DNA of 38,763 nucleotides, taken from positions 1-38,763 of the forward strand of contig JALVTF010000036.1 in NCBI GenBank assembly GCA_027024145.1, written 5' to 3'. Both the position numbers and the translations under genes were made by a program. This stretch comes from Campylobacterales bacterium. Its GTDB lineage: Bacteria > Campylobacterota > Campylobacteria > Campylobacterales > Nitratiruptoraceae. Below the pieces are notes generated by a model. That model was not told the DNA's origin, made no database searches, and saw only the letters and a list, made by a program, of their open reading frames with translations. This document shows positions 6,639 to 14,481 of this stretch, in pieces (position 1 is the first letter of the stretch; each line of letters opens with the position of its first letter).

Positions 6639-8064
6639 AGCGCAGCTCGTATTAAAAAATGCTCAAGTCAAGGCACAAGAAGCCGAGATAGCGGCCAAAA
6701 GGGAGTATGAACAAAAACTCGAAGAGCTCAAACATGACTATGAGATGCGTTTCAATGAGCTCAGAGAAAAAGAGTCTTCGCTCAAACAGATGTTTAAAGA
6801 CGAGCTCAAACACATCACGCTCGAAAAGCAAGACCTCAAGGCCGAACGTGAAGAGATAAACAAACTGCGCCAAGAGTATGAACGGCTCAAAGCCGAGTAT
6901 CAGGAAAAATACAACGAAGTGCTCGAAGCGCTCCAAGCGCAGGCGGGCTTCACCACTGAAGAGGCCAAACAGCTGATACTCCAAAAAGTGGAAGAAGAAT
7001 CCCGTGCCGACATAGCCAATATCGTGCGTAAATACGAAGAGGAAGCCAAGCGCGAAGCCAAACGCCGCGCCAACTACATCATTGCTCAGGCTACCACGCG
7101 CTATGCAGGTGAATTCGCAGCCGAGCGCCTTATCAATACCGTCAGCATCCCAAGCGACGATATCAAAGGGCGCATTATCGGTAAAGAGGGGCGCAATATC
7201 AAGACTCTCGAGATGCTTTTAGGTGTCGATATCATCATCGACGATACGCCAAACGCTATCATTCTCAGTTCCTTTAACCTCTATCGTCGTGCCATCGCGA
7301 CGCGCGTGATCGAACTGCTCGTGGAAGATGGGCGTATCCAGCCGGCGCGCATCGAGGAGATATACGAAAAGGTCAAAGAAGAGTTCGACCAGCAGCTCCT
7401 CGAAGAGGGCGAAAATATCGTCATGGAGCTGGGTATCGGCCAGATGCATCCAGAACTCATCAAGCTCATTGGCCGCCTCAAATTCCGTGCCAGCTACGGT
7501 CAAAACGCGCTGGGACACTCACTCGAGGTGGCGCACTTGGCTGGTATCATGGCTGCGGAAATGGGAGGAGACGAGACTTTGGCCAAACGTGCAGGACTCC
7601 TGCACGATATCGGCAAGGCGCTGACGCACGAGTATAGTGGTAGTCACGTGGATCTGGGAGCCGATGTGTGCCGCCGCTACAAAGAGCCCGATGTGGTGAT
7701 CAACGCTATCTATGCACACCATGGTCATGAGGAACCCAAGACCATAGAAGCGGCTGCAGTATGCGCTGCAGATACTCTCAGCGCCGCGCGTCCCGGTGCG
7801 CGCCGCGAGGTGCTCGAGGCCTTCCTCAAGCGCGTGCAGTCTATCGAAGAGATCGCTCTTTCTAAACCGGGCGTCAAGAAAGCCTATGCCATCAACGCCG
7901 GCCGCGAGGTGCGCGTAATCGTCAACGCCGAGCTCATCAGCGACAACGAAGCGGTGCTTTTGGCCAAAGAGATAGCAAAAGAGATCGAAAGTGGCGTACA
8001 GTACCCAGGAGAGATCAAAGTCAACGTCATTCGCGAACAGCGAGCAGTCGAGTTCGCTCGCTAA
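6496..8064 (+). CDS. rny: Ribonuclease Y
   Basis: 522 residues, the usual length. Domains in order: one N-terminal membrane helix (about residues 2 to 22), a long charged coiled coil (about 25 to 200), a KH RNA-binding domain (IKGRIIGKEGRNIK) and an HD hydrolase domain (LGHSLEVAHL, LLHDIGKA, then AHHGHEE). RNase Y is a membrane-anchored endoribonuclease that starts mRNA decay where RNase E is absent. GAGGGGA ends 5 bases before the ATG at 6496, making it the best start; the longer frame from 6448 has no such signal. It overlaps the 3' end of the preceding frame heavily and the convergent CDF gene by four bases. Confidence 0.97.
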   Translation: MWIELLVGSSAAIIGGAAGFIAAKRVEKEKFTIYEEQAKAKAKAIEHEAQLVLKNAQVKAQEAEIAAKREYEQKLEELKHDYEMRFNELREKESSLKQMFKDELKHITLEKQDLKAEREEINKLRQEYERLKAEYQEKYNEVLEALQAQAGFTTEEAKQLILQKVEEESRADIANIVRKYEEEAKREAKRRANYIIAQATTRYAGEFAAERLINTVSIPSDDIKGRIIGKEGRNIKTLEMLLGVDIIIDDTPNAIILSSFNLYRRAIATRVIELLVEDGRIQPARIEEIYEKVKEEFDQQLLEEGENIVMELGIGQMHPELIKLIGRLKFRASYGQNALGHSLEVAHLAGIMAAEMGGDETLAKRAGLLHDIGKALTHEYSGSHVDLGADVCRRYKEPDVVINAIYAHHGHEEPKTIEAAAVCAADTLSAARPGARREVLEAFLKRVQSIEEIALSKPGVKKAYAINAGREVRVIVNAELISDNEAVLLAKEIAKEIESGVQYPGEIKVNVIREQRAVEFAR

Positions 8065-8939
8065 TCGTTGTGGGGTGAGTCGTCGTAGGGGTCGAGATGA
8101 ATTGTGATGTGCCAGTTTGAAGAGGGATCGAGTTTTTTGATCTCTTCTTCGATGGTGTCGGAGACGCGGTGCGCATCCATCAGTGAGATTTCCGGCGTGA
8201 AAACCACGTGTACGTCCACGAAGTTCGTATCTCCGCTGCGGCGGGTTTTGAGGTAGTGAAAGCCTGTGACTTCCGATTGTGAAGCGATGATTTTTTTGAT
8301 ATTTTCCACCAGCTCTTCATCCAGCGCCACATCCAGCAGCATCAGCGTGCCCTCTTTGATCAGCTCGTACGCCTCTTTAATGATATAGATAGCTATCGCG
8401 ATACCGAAAACTCCATCCACCCAGTCAAGCCCCGTGAAATAGACCACGACCAGCGAGAGAAATACGGCGGCGTTGGTGATGAGATCCGTTTTGTAGTGGA
8501 GTGCATCGGATTTGATGACGAGATTGTTGGTCTTTTTATAGACATAGTTGAGAAAGAGCACGATAAAGCCCGTCAGCACGATGGAGGCTACCATTACGAT
8601 GATGGAGCTTCCCAGGTAGGTAATTTTGTGCTGATGGAGTATGTTCATGAGCCCTTTGTAGAAAATGAAAAGGCCGGAAACCGTGATGACAGTTCCTTCG
8701 ATGACGGCCGCGAGTGCCTCGATCTTTCCCAGACCGTAGTTGAACTTCTCCGTCGGAGCCTTTTCGGCTTTTGAGATGGCGAAGTAGTTGAAGATAGAGA
8801 CGACCAGATCGAGGATGGAATCTATGGCACTTGCGAGCACCGCGGCTGAGCCACTGAGGATGCCCACGGCGAGTTTGATGATTACGAGAATCGTCGCTAC
8901 ACCACTTGCTACGACAGTGGCACTCTTTTGCAGACTCAT
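8061..8939 (-). CDS. Cation diffusion facilitator (FieF-like) metal exporter
   Basis: 292 residues with about six membrane helices and a C-terminal cytoplasmic metal-sensing domain (about residues 210 to 290, with VDVHVVF). The transport site has Asp40 and Asp44 (DSILD) in TM2 and His/Asp (HYKTD) in TM5. An all-Asp first half is the FieF/MamB pattern, so Fe(II), Zn(II) or Cd(II) are more likely substrates than in the His-containing ZnT type. It exchanges protons for metal across the inner membrane. Its ATG overlaps the stop of the upstream nucleosidase gene by four bases, so the two are co-translated although no functional link is obvious. Substrate assignment is inference. Confidence 0.92.
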   Translation of the reverse strand: MSLQKSATVVASGVATILVIIKLAVGILSGSAAVLASAIDSILDLVVSIFNYFAISKAEKAPTEKFNYGLGKIEALAAVIEGTVITVSGLFIFYKGLMNILHQHKITYLGSSIIVMVASIVLTGFIVLFLNYVYKKTNNLVIKSDALHYKTDLITNAAVFLSLVVVYFTGLDWVDGVFGIAIAIYIIKEAYELIKEGTLMLLDVALDEELVENIKKIIASQSEVTGFHYLKTRRSGDTNFVDVHVVFTPEISLMDAHRVSDTIEEEIKKLDPSSNWHITIHLDPYDDSPHND

Positions 8940-9487
8940 CTGTTTCCTTGGAAATTTTTTGGCGATTGTAGCGAAATTTCTCTTAATATTGTCACCGTAT
9001 ACACCTCTATGAGGGAGCTATCATGCGGGCAAGATTGGGGATTAAAGGCGTCAGATACGATTTTTAGTATCTTGCAGGGTTGCTTGAATCGTTTCGCTGC
9101 TTGCACGATGGCGCTCGCCTCCATATCTGCTAAGGTTTCTAATCTTTTGGTAGCGGGCTGTGGGAGTGTAGTGCAGGCGGCGTTTGGCAGGTGCTCTGAC
9201 TTTGGGAGATGATAGACTTTGTGCGTGCAGGTATCTACCACTTTGGAGATGTTGTAGAGTTTGCCGATTGCATTCCCGGCTGCGTAGCCGATATTGCATA
9301 GAGGTTCTTCCTTTTGTCCCAATGCGTAGCCGCAAGCCGCTGCTGCCGCTACGGCCCCGATGCCGGTGATGAGGAGTCTATGCTCATCGTTTGCAAAGAG
9401 AGAGTAAGGAGCGCAGGCTATCTTTTGCATTTTCAGCGCTTCGATGATGGGAACGGCTTCTGTTTTCGTGGCACAGAGTATAAGCAT
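8936..9487 (-). CDS. Nucleoside phosphorylase-fold nucleosidase, possibly MqnB-like (futalosine hydrolase)
   Basis: 183 residues, short for the family (usually 200 to 240). The N-terminus LILCATKTEA, the GIGAVAAAAA loop, NIGYAAG, the substrate-binding DMEASA and the catalytic-region VSDAF follow the purine nucleosidase fold shared by MTA/SAH nucleosidase and futalosine hydrolase. Members of this phylum make menaquinone by the futalosine route, so MqnB is a reasonable guess, but MTA/SAH or aminofutalosine cleavage by a Pfs-type enzyme cannot be excluded. The final 20 or so residues look low in conservation and lead into the ATGA overlap with the metal exporter gene. Confidence 0.7.
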   Translation of the reverse strand: MLILCATKTEAVPIIEALKMQKIACAPYSLFANDEHRLLITGIGAVAAAAACGYALGQKEEPLCNIGYAAGNAIGKLYNISKVVDTCTHKVYHLPKSEHLPNAACTTLPQPATKRLETLADMEASAIVQAAKRFKQPCKILKIVSDAFNPQSCPHDSSLIEVYTVTILREISLQSPKNFQGNR

Positions 9488-9500
9488 CGACGACCTTTGC

Positions 9501-9506
9501 TACAAT
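9501..9506 (+). promoter_or_regulatory. Candidate -10 box for the 2OG oxygenase gene
   Basis: TACAAT preceded by TTTGC. The predicted transcription start falls after the ATG at 9508, which argues that translation starts at 9553 instead. Confidence 0.45.
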
Positions 9507-9552
9507 TATGACGCGAGATGTCGTAGCTATTGTATCACTTCTTGGAGGAGAA

Positions 9553-10218
9553 ATGGTACCTATTAGCAAAAGCATCTTGGCAGACGAAAAGATTTTTAGA
9601 CTCGATTTCGATAAAACCCCGATGCCATCAGGCTATAGCGAGCTCCCTTTTATCTACGAGCGAGGCGTAGCGGATGAGGGGCTCTGCCGAGCCATCATCG
9701 ACTCCATTGACCGCGCCCGAGCATGTGACGCTGTTACTGAGGGAGGCTTCGATAAAAAGGTGCGCCACACCACGCTCCATCATCTTTCATCCCGAGCCAA
9801 AGAGCTCTATTTGGAAGTTTTAAGAACTATGCTACCAAAAATCGAGCGTTTTTTTAGCGTCACGCTCAGCTTCGCCACCGAGCCGCAGTTTTTGGAGTAC
9901 GGTGTTGGCGGGCGCTATGCTTGTCATGCAGACAACGGCAGTTTGCAAATGGTAGGTGATGAAATCGTGGGCTTTCGCATCACCAAACCCAGGCGCAAGG
10001 TAACGACGCTGCTCTTTTTGAATAGCTACGGAGAAGATTTTTTGGGTGGAGAGCTGGAGTTTTGCTATCTACGCGATACAGAGGGAAGAAGTGTTCGCTT
10101 GCAGCCACATCAAGGCGATTTTCTCGCATTTCCCAGCCACGCACTCTACATGCATCGCGTCCATCCGGTGAGTCAGGGCGTACGCTACGCTATAGCGCAG
10201 TGGCACGATATAATCTAA
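9553..10218 (+). CDS. 2-oxoglutarate/Fe(II)-dependent oxygenase (prolyl 4-hydroxylase-like fold)
   Basis: 221 residues from the ATG at 9553, which has GGAGGAG directly upstream. An ATG at 9508 is open in frame but overlaps the presumed promoter. The double-stranded beta-helix iron site is visible as HAD (CHADNG), a distal His (MHRVHPV) and the 2-oxoglutarate-binding Arg in GVRYAI. LGGELEF and GDFLAFPS are typical of the P4Hc/PKHD group. Such enzymes hydroxylate protein side chains or small molecules; the substrate here is unknown. The gene stands alone, ending in a four-base convergent overlap (CTAA) with the sigma-region-4 gene. Confidence 0.85.
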   Translation: MVPISKSILADEKIFRLDFDKTPMPSGYSELPFIYERGVADEGLCRAIIDSIDRARACDAVTEGGFDKKVRHTTLHHLSSRAKELYLEVLRTMLPKIERFFSVTLSFATEPQFLEYGVGGRYACHADNGSLQMVGDEIVGFRITKPRRKVTTLLFLNSYGEDFLGGELEFCYLRDTEGRSVRLQPHQGDFLAFPSHALYMHRVHPVSQGVRYAIAQWHDII

Positions 10219-10466
10219 AGTTCTGTGAGGATTTTTTTGATCATTTTGCCTTTTTTGGGATGACGGAGTTTCTTGATTACACTTACTTCTATTTGTCTGA
10301 CACGCTCTTTTGTGATTTTTAGCACCTGGGAAATTTCGGAAAGGGTGTATTCGCAGTTGCACTCTTTGTGGGTATCGAGGAAATAGTTGACTACTTGCGC
10401 AGCAGTTTGTGTGTCGAGGTTTTTCGTGAGTTCTATGAGCTTTTGCAGGCACGCGTCTTTTTGCAT
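10215..10466 (-). CDS. Stand-alone sigma-70 region 4-like helix-turn-helix protein
   Basis: 83 residues from the ATG at 10466, which is preceded by a GGGGGAG Shine-Dalgarno; a TTG 51 bases earlier is less likely. The C-terminal half is almost a textbook region 4.2: TLSEISQVLKITKERVRQIE followed by KKLRHP, which in RpoD binds the -35 element and the beta flap. Regions 1 to 3 are absent, so it cannot open promoters alone. The N-terminal 45 residues are helical and contain CNC. It could act as a small transcription factor, a decoy that contacts RNA polymerase, or a partner of a split sigma factor. It is divergent from cmoB. Confidence 0.8.
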   Translation of the reverse strand: MQKDACLQKLIELTKNLDTQTAAQVVNYFLDTHKECNCEYTLSEISQVLKITKERVRQIEVSVIKKLRHPKKGKMIKKILTEL

Positions 10467-10547
10467 TTCGCTCCCCCGTTTATAGGTTTGGCAAATTTTA
10501 TCGAAGGCGCGCTGCAAAAATGTTGCAAAGTAATATTATGGGTATTG

Positions 10548-10553
10548 TATAAT
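10548..10553 (+). promoter_or_regulatory. Candidate -10 box for the cmoB operon
   Basis: Perfect TATAAT, 20 bases upstream of the cmoB ATG, in the 107-base gap shared with the divergent sigma-region-4 gene. A small inverted repeat (TGCAA/TTGCA, near 10513-10527) lies upstream of it. Confidence 0.55.
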
Positions 10554-10573
10554 TAAGTAAAAACGGTGAAGTG

Positions 10574-11470
10574 ATGGATATTAAAGCGATTCGTAAAGAG
10601 CGAGAATCTTGGCTACAGTGGAAAAACATCGCGCCGCTGCGAAGGATGCTGGCGGCTCTGCCGCAGGTAGAGGCGCAGGTGGAGCTGGGTGATGTGGTGC
10701 GCATCGAAGCGGAGGTGAGCGAAGAGGTGCGTCGGCAGGTGCGTGAGACCGCCTGGGCGATGCGGCCCTGGCGCAAGGGGCCTTTCGAGGTGCTTGGCAC
10801 CTACATCGATAGCGAATGGAAAAGCTTCATTAAGTATAATCTCCTCGAGCCTTTTATGGATTTAGAAGGCAAAGATGTGGCCGATATCGGCTGCAACAAC
10901 GGCTACTATATGTTTCGTATGCTCTCGCAGCGTCCCAAAAGCCTCACGGGCTTCGACCCTTCGCCGATCTTTCGCACGCAGTTTGACTTCATCGACCATT
11001 TCGTGCGTAGCGGTATCACGTTTGAGCTGCTGGGCGTAGAGCATCTGCCGCTCTATGGCAAGCGGTTCGATACCATCTTTTGCCTCGGAGTCATCTACCA
11101 TCGCAGCGACCCGATTGCCATGCTCAAATGGCTCAAGCAGGGGCTCAAAGAGGGCGGCGAGGTCTTTCTCGACACCTTTTACATCGAAGGCGAGGAGCCG
11201 GTAGCGCTGTGTCCAGGAGTGAGCTACTCGAAGATAAAAAACGTTCACTTCGTCCCCACTATCGCGGCGCTGCACAACTGGTGCGAAAAGGCGGGATTCG
11301 GGCACTTCGAGGTGCTCTCTACCAAGCCTACCACCTTCGAAGAGCAGCGCAAGACCGAGTGGATCGAAGGACAAAGCCTCGAAGATTTCCTCGATCCCGA
11401 AGACCCGAGCAAAACTATCGAGGGCTATCCCGCGCCTAAGAGAGTCTATGTGCGCCTAAGGAGGAAGTGA
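10574..11470 (+). CDS. cmoB: tRNA U34 carboxymethyltransferase CmoB
   Basis: 298 residues. It matches E. coli CmoB along its whole length: MRPWRKGPF, the SAM-binding [27 protein letters not shown] and the C-terminal EGYPAPKR. CmoB transfers a carboxymethyl group from carboxy-SAM to 5-hydroxyuridine at the tRNA wobble position, giving cmo5U34 and wider codon reading. Its cofactor-making partner CmoA is not in this window. A GTG directly precedes the ATG and could also serve as start. The stop overlaps the next gene's ATG by one base (TGATG), beginning a run of translationally coupled genes. Confidence 0.96.
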   Translation: MDIKAIRKERESWLQWKNIAPLRRMLAALPQVEAQVELGDVVRIEAEVSEEVRRQVRETAWAMRPWRKGPFEVLGTYIDSEWKSFIKYNLLEPFMDLEGKDVADIGCNNGYYMFRMLSQRPKSLTGFDPSPIFRTQFDFIDHFVRSGITFELLGVEHLPLYGKRFDTIFCLGVIYHRSDPIAMLKWLKQGLKEGGEVFLDTFYIEGEEPVALCPGVSYSKIKNVHFVPTIAALHNWCEKAGFGHFEVLSTKPTTFEEQRKTEWIEGQSLEDFLDPEDPSKTIEGYPAPKRVYVRLRRK

Positions 11471-12216
11471 TGCTACGAGGAATCTTGCTCGATATCGGCG
11501 GTGTGCTCTATGAGGGAAGCGAGCCTATCCTGGGAGCCGTCGAAGCACTGCGAAAGCTGCGAGAACGCTACAAGGTGCGTTTTTTGTCCAATACCAGCCG
11601 CCTGCCGCCAAGAGCTCTCAAAGAAAAACTCGAAAAGATGGGTTTTGGAGTAGAGGAGAGCGAACTCTTTACGGCGCTGAGCGCTGCCAAGCTCTTTTTG
11701 CAAAGTCAAAAAGCACGTTCCTACGTGATAGGCACCGACGAAGCGAGGGAGTATTTCGAAGATTTAGAAGGCGAGGAGCGCTATGTATTAGTGTGTGATG
11801 CGTACAAAAATTTCACCTACGATGCGCTCAACATAGGATTTCGCAAATTAGAGGCAGGTGCCGGATTCATAGCAACCAATATGAACCGCTACTTCAAAGA
11901 TAGCGACGGGCTGAGCCTCGATGCGGGAGGATTCGTCAAATGCCTCGAATACGCTAGCGGTAAAACAGCAAAGGTGCTCGGCAAGCCAAACTGCGAATTT
12001 TTCTCTCTGGCGCTGCAGAGTATGGGGCTTAAAAAAGATGAAGTGGTGATGGTAGGAGACGATATCGAGAGCGACATACTCGGTGCCAAGGCCTGCTGGC
12101 TGCGCACCGTGATGGTGAAGACCGGCAAGTTCAAACCGAACGACCTGCTACGCGGCAACCCCGATTTTTTGGTAGAATCTATCGCGGATTTGCCAAAACT
12201 ACTCGAGGAAATGTGA
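11470..12216 (+). CDS. HAD-superfamily phosphatase, NagD/LHPP-like
   Basis: 248 residues. HAD motif I is LLDIGGVLYEG: the first Asp (nucleophile) is present, but the usual second Asp is Gly. The human LHPP group likewise lacks it (DISG). Motif II is LSNTSR, a C2-type cap domain follows (roughly residues 75 to 170), then GKPN, and the last acidic motif is MVGDDIESD. Enzymes of this group dephosphorylate small molecules or phosphohistidine/phospholysine; the true substrate is unknown. GGAGG lies ahead of the ATG, and both ends overlap neighbours by TGATG, so it is co-translated with cmoB and the ArsC-like gene. Confidence 0.85.
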   Translation: MLRGILLDIGGVLYEGSEPILGAVEALRKLRERYKVRFLSNTSRLPPRALKEKLEKMGFGVEESELFTALSAAKLFLQSQKARSYVIGTDEAREYFEDLEGEERYVLVCDAYKNFTYDALNIGFRKLEAGAGFIATNMNRYFKDSDGLSLDAGGFVKCLEYASGKTAKVLGKPNCEFFSLALQSMGLKKDEVVMVGDDIESDILGAKACWLRTVMVKTGKFKPNDLLRGNPDFLVESIADLPKLLEEM

Positions 12217-12566
12217 TGATACGTGTATATGGGATAAAAACTTGCGGCAGTGTGAAAAAAGCGCTGAAATTTTTGGATAAATGCGGTGTGGAGTATGAGT
12301 TTGTCGATTTCAAAAAGACGCCGGTGGGATGTGACAAGGTCGACAGCTGGCTCCAAAAGGTCTCTATCGACAAGCTTTTCAATAACCGCGGCACCAAGTA
12401 TCGTCAGCTGGGCCTCAAAGAGCTGAATCTTGGTGAAAAGGGCAAAAGAGAGTGGCTTTGCAAGGAAAATCTCCTTATCAAACGTCCTGTCATCGAGCTT
12501 GAAAACGGCGATGTGGTAGTAGGATACGACGAAGCACTCTATAAAGAGGTGTTTTGTGGAGCTTAG
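12216..12566 (+). CDS. ArsC/Spx/YffB-family small protein
   Basis: 116 residues with the family's thioredoxin-like fold: KTCGSVKKA at the active-site turn, FNNRGTKYRQL in the middle and NLLIKRPV near the end. Only one Cys is at the active site, as in YffB-like members; the CxxC switch of Spx is absent. Arsenate reduction is possible in principle, but nothing nearby concerns arsenic, so a thiol-transfer or regulatory role is equally plausible. The ATG overlaps the upstream stop (TGATG), and the 3' end overlaps the thioesterase gene by 11 bases. Confidence 0.85.
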   Translation: MIRVYGIKTCGSVKKALKFLDKCGVEYEFVDFKKTPVGCDKVDSWLQKVSIDKLFNNRGTKYRQLGLKELNLGEKGKREWLCKENLLIKRPVIELENGDVVVGYDEALYKEVFCGA

Positions 12567-12945
12567 AACCCATCTATCGATAGATAGAGATCTCTGCGGC
12601 GAAGTGGTGGAGCTGAGTAACGGCTATGCAAAGGTGCGATTGGTGACCACGAAGCAGATGGCGGCTGATGAGCGTGGGCTCGTGCATGGAGGCTTTACCT
12701 TCGGGGCTGCGGATTTCGCCGCTATGGCGGCAGTGAATGATCCCTATGTAGTGTTAGTGGCTGCAGAAGTGCGCTTTTTAGCGCCTGTGGTGGTGGGCGA
12801 TGTGGTGGAGTGCGAGGCCAGAGTGATAGAACGAGAAGGTAAAAAGGGGCGCATAGAGGTAGTAGGATCGGTGGAGGAGCGCAAAGTCTTCGAAGGAATA
12901 TTTAGTACTTACACTCCTGCACAACACATCTTAGATCGCTCGTAG
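12556..12945 (+). CDS. Hotdog-fold thioesterase-like protein
   Basis: 129 residues with the hotdog core: GLVHGGFTFGAADFAAM (central helix region) followed by strands including AEVRFLAPVVVGDVVECEA. PaaI-type thioesterases hydrolyse acyl-CoA or acyl-ACP esters; the substrate is not known. The start is a GTG inside the ArsC-like gene, giving an 11-base overlap. A hotdog gene near cmoB also occurs in Campylobacter and Helicobacter as far as I recall (Cj0977 and HP0420), where Cj0977 is linked to virulence; orthology is not shown. It ends in a 15-base convergent overlap with the hydrolase gene. Confidence 0.82.
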   Translation: MELRTHLSIDRDLCGEVVELSNGYAKVRLVTTKQMAADERGLVHGGFTFGAADFAAMAAVNDPYVVLVAAEVRFLAPVVVGDVVECEARVIEREGKKGRIEVVGSVEERKVFEGIFSTYTPAQHILDRS

Positions 12946-13527
12946 CCAGTAGTCAGTGTGTCGCTGCTCGGTGGCGATAGTGGTGGGTTCGCCGTGGCCG
13001 GGATAGACCGGTTTGTCGTAGTCGATGGCCTGAAATCTGCGCAAGCTCTCTTTCATTGCTTCAGGGTCGGAGTAGGGGAAATCGACGCGCCCGATGGAGC
13101 CGCGAAAGATAAAATCCCCGCTGCACCAAAACTCTCCAAAATCGATCACACAGCATCCCGGAGTGTGTCCCGGAAAATGCAAAAAGCGTATTTGCACTCC
13201 CTCTAACTCTATGTCAGATTCTTGGCCGCTTACAGTGATGTCCGCCTCGCTTTTTGGCATCGGTATGCCAAACTGCTCGCGCTGCAAGAAAAAGGCGTCT
13301 TTTTCGTGAATGACGATGGGGATGGAGAGTTTTTCTTTGAGCTCGGCGTTGCTCCAGACATGGTCGAAGTGCCCGTGTGTGTTGAGGATGGCTATGGGAT
13401 TTTTGACGTTTTGCAGCACCCACTCGGTGGCGCCCACACCCGGATCGACGATGAAATCTTTGCCATCTATTGTTACAATATAGCAGTTGGTTTGGTACTG
13501 TCCCATGGGTTGGTAGCGAAGCTGCAC
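12931..13527 (-). CDS. Metallo-beta-lactamase-fold hydrolase (glyoxalase II-like)
   Basis: 198 residues. The binuclear metal motif THGHFDH is followed by His in FPGHTPG, Asp in CSGDFIF and His in YPGHGEP, the full ligand set of the fold. Small stand-alone proteins of this type (YcbL-like) hydrolyse thioesters such as S-lactoylglutathione analogues; the substrate here is unknown. The start is taken as the GTG at 13527, because AAGGAG lies 5 bases upstream and similarity begins right there (QLRYQPMG). A longer open frame to 13632 would run into the divergent DUF455 gene. Confidence 0.9.
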   Translation of the reverse strand: MQLRYQPMGQYQTNCYIVTIDGKDFIVDPGVGATEWVLQNVKNPIAILNTHGHFDHVWSNAELKEKLSIPIVIHEKDAFFLQREQFGIPMPKSEADITVSGQESDIELEGVQIRFLHFPGHTPGCCVIDFGEFWCSGDFIFRGSIGRVDFPYSDPEAMKESLRRFQAIDYDKPVYPGHGEPTTIATEQRHTDYWLRAI

Positions 13528-13549
13528 GAAGACTCCTTGAAGGATGGAT

Positions 13550-14368
13550 ATGGAATTTTTCGATATGCTTGAACGTATTATACTATTAGCCGACCCGTAT
13601 GAAAAAATCGCGGCATGCGAAGAGTTTGGCAAAGCCTACAAGGAGCTGCCCAAAGAGCACACCAAAAGCGCGAAGATCTTCGATATGCCTAGCTACGCTG
13701 CGATTTGTACCGTCGTCGATCCCAAGGATGTGCCAAGGCGCTCGCGTTTCGGTACCAAAGAGGGCAGAGCCGTGCTGCTGCATGCTATCGCCCATATCGA
13801 ATATAGTGCTATCGATCTGGCACTTGACGCTGCCTATCGCTATCGAGGTATGCCCGAGGAGTTTTATGCCGACTGGATTGAGGTGGCGCTCGATGAGTGC
13901 AGGCACTTTCGGATGATCGATGCGCTCTTGCATGAGCTTGGCTACAAGTATGGAGATTTTCCTGTCCATCAGGGGCTCTTCGATGCGGCCAGGGCGAGTC
14001 TGGATTTCATCGATCGCATGTGCGTGGTGCCACGTTACTTAGAGGCAAACGGCCTCGATGCCAATCCCAAGATCATCGCCAAGCTCGAAAAATTTCACGA
14101 TCCCTTCGCAGCCAAAATGCGTGAGGCTCTCCAGATAATCCTCGATGAAGAGGTAGGGCATGTCCAAAAAGGAGACAAATGGTTTCGCTGGGCCTGCGAA
14201 AAAGAGGGCATCGAAGATATGGTGAGCGAATATTTTGCAAGAGTGGAGCGTATCTATCCTGGAACGATCCATTCGAAACAGCAGATCAATATCACTGCCC
14301 GCAAGGCTGCGGGATTTAGCTGCGCAGAGATAGAGATGCTTGCGAAAGAGAAAGTTCGTTGTGGATAA
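13550..14368 (+). CDS. DUF455 ferritin-like domain protein
   Basis: 272 residues from the ATG at 13550, which has AAGGA 5 bases upstream; an ATG two codons earlier is also open. The four-helix ferritin-like pattern of metal ligands is visible as HIEYSAIDLALD, DECRHF and EEVGHV, the DUF455 signature. These proteins are expected to carry a di-iron or similar centre, and the family is distantly related to MiaE-type hydroxylases, but the reaction is not established. It is divergently oriented to the hydrolase gene with only about 20 bases between start codons, so at least one promoter overlaps coding sequence. A TATACTAT box lies within its own first codons (near 13576). Confidence 0.87.
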   Translation: MEFFDMLERIILLADPYEKIAACEEFGKAYKELPKEHTKSAKIFDMPSYAAICTVVDPKDVPRRSRFGTKEGRAVLLHAIAHIEYSAIDLALDAAYRYRGMPEEFYADWIEVALDECRHFRMIDALLHELGYKYGDFPVHQGLFDAARASLDFIDRMCVVPRYLEANGLDANPKIIAKLEKFHDPFAAKMREALQIILDEEVGHVQKGDKWFRWACEKEGIEDMVSEYFARVERIYPGTIHSKQQINITARKAAGFSCAEIEMLAKEKVRCG

Positions 14369-14445
14369 AAATTATTATTTTTATAAAATTATTTTTATTA
14401 AATGGGACAACTAAATATAAAAGAATCGATTAAGCGAAATTTCAA

Positions 14446-14451
14446 TATAAT
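14446..14451 (+). promoter_or_regulatory. -10 box in an AT-rich intergenic region ahead of the DegT-lpxK operon
   Basis: Perfect TATAAT, 30 bases before the DegT ATG. The 113-base gap (14369-14481) is strongly AT-rich at its left end, with A/T runs resembling an UP element. AGGAG (14471-14475) is a good Shine-Dalgarno. No terminator for the preceding gene is evident. Confidence 0.6.
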
Positions 14452-14481
14452 CAAAGTAGAGAATTAAGCGAGGAGTAAGGT

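Noticed and set aside
8039-8062. AGCGAGC/GCTCGCT inverted repeat at the end of rny as a terminator
   Set aside because: A 7-bp stem with a 10-base loop inside coding sequence and no T-tract on either strand. Probably chance.
9508-9552. ATG at 9508 as start of the oxygenase
   Set aside because: It lies just after the TACAAT box, so the transcript would begin inside or after it. The ATG at 9553 has GGAGGAG upstream.
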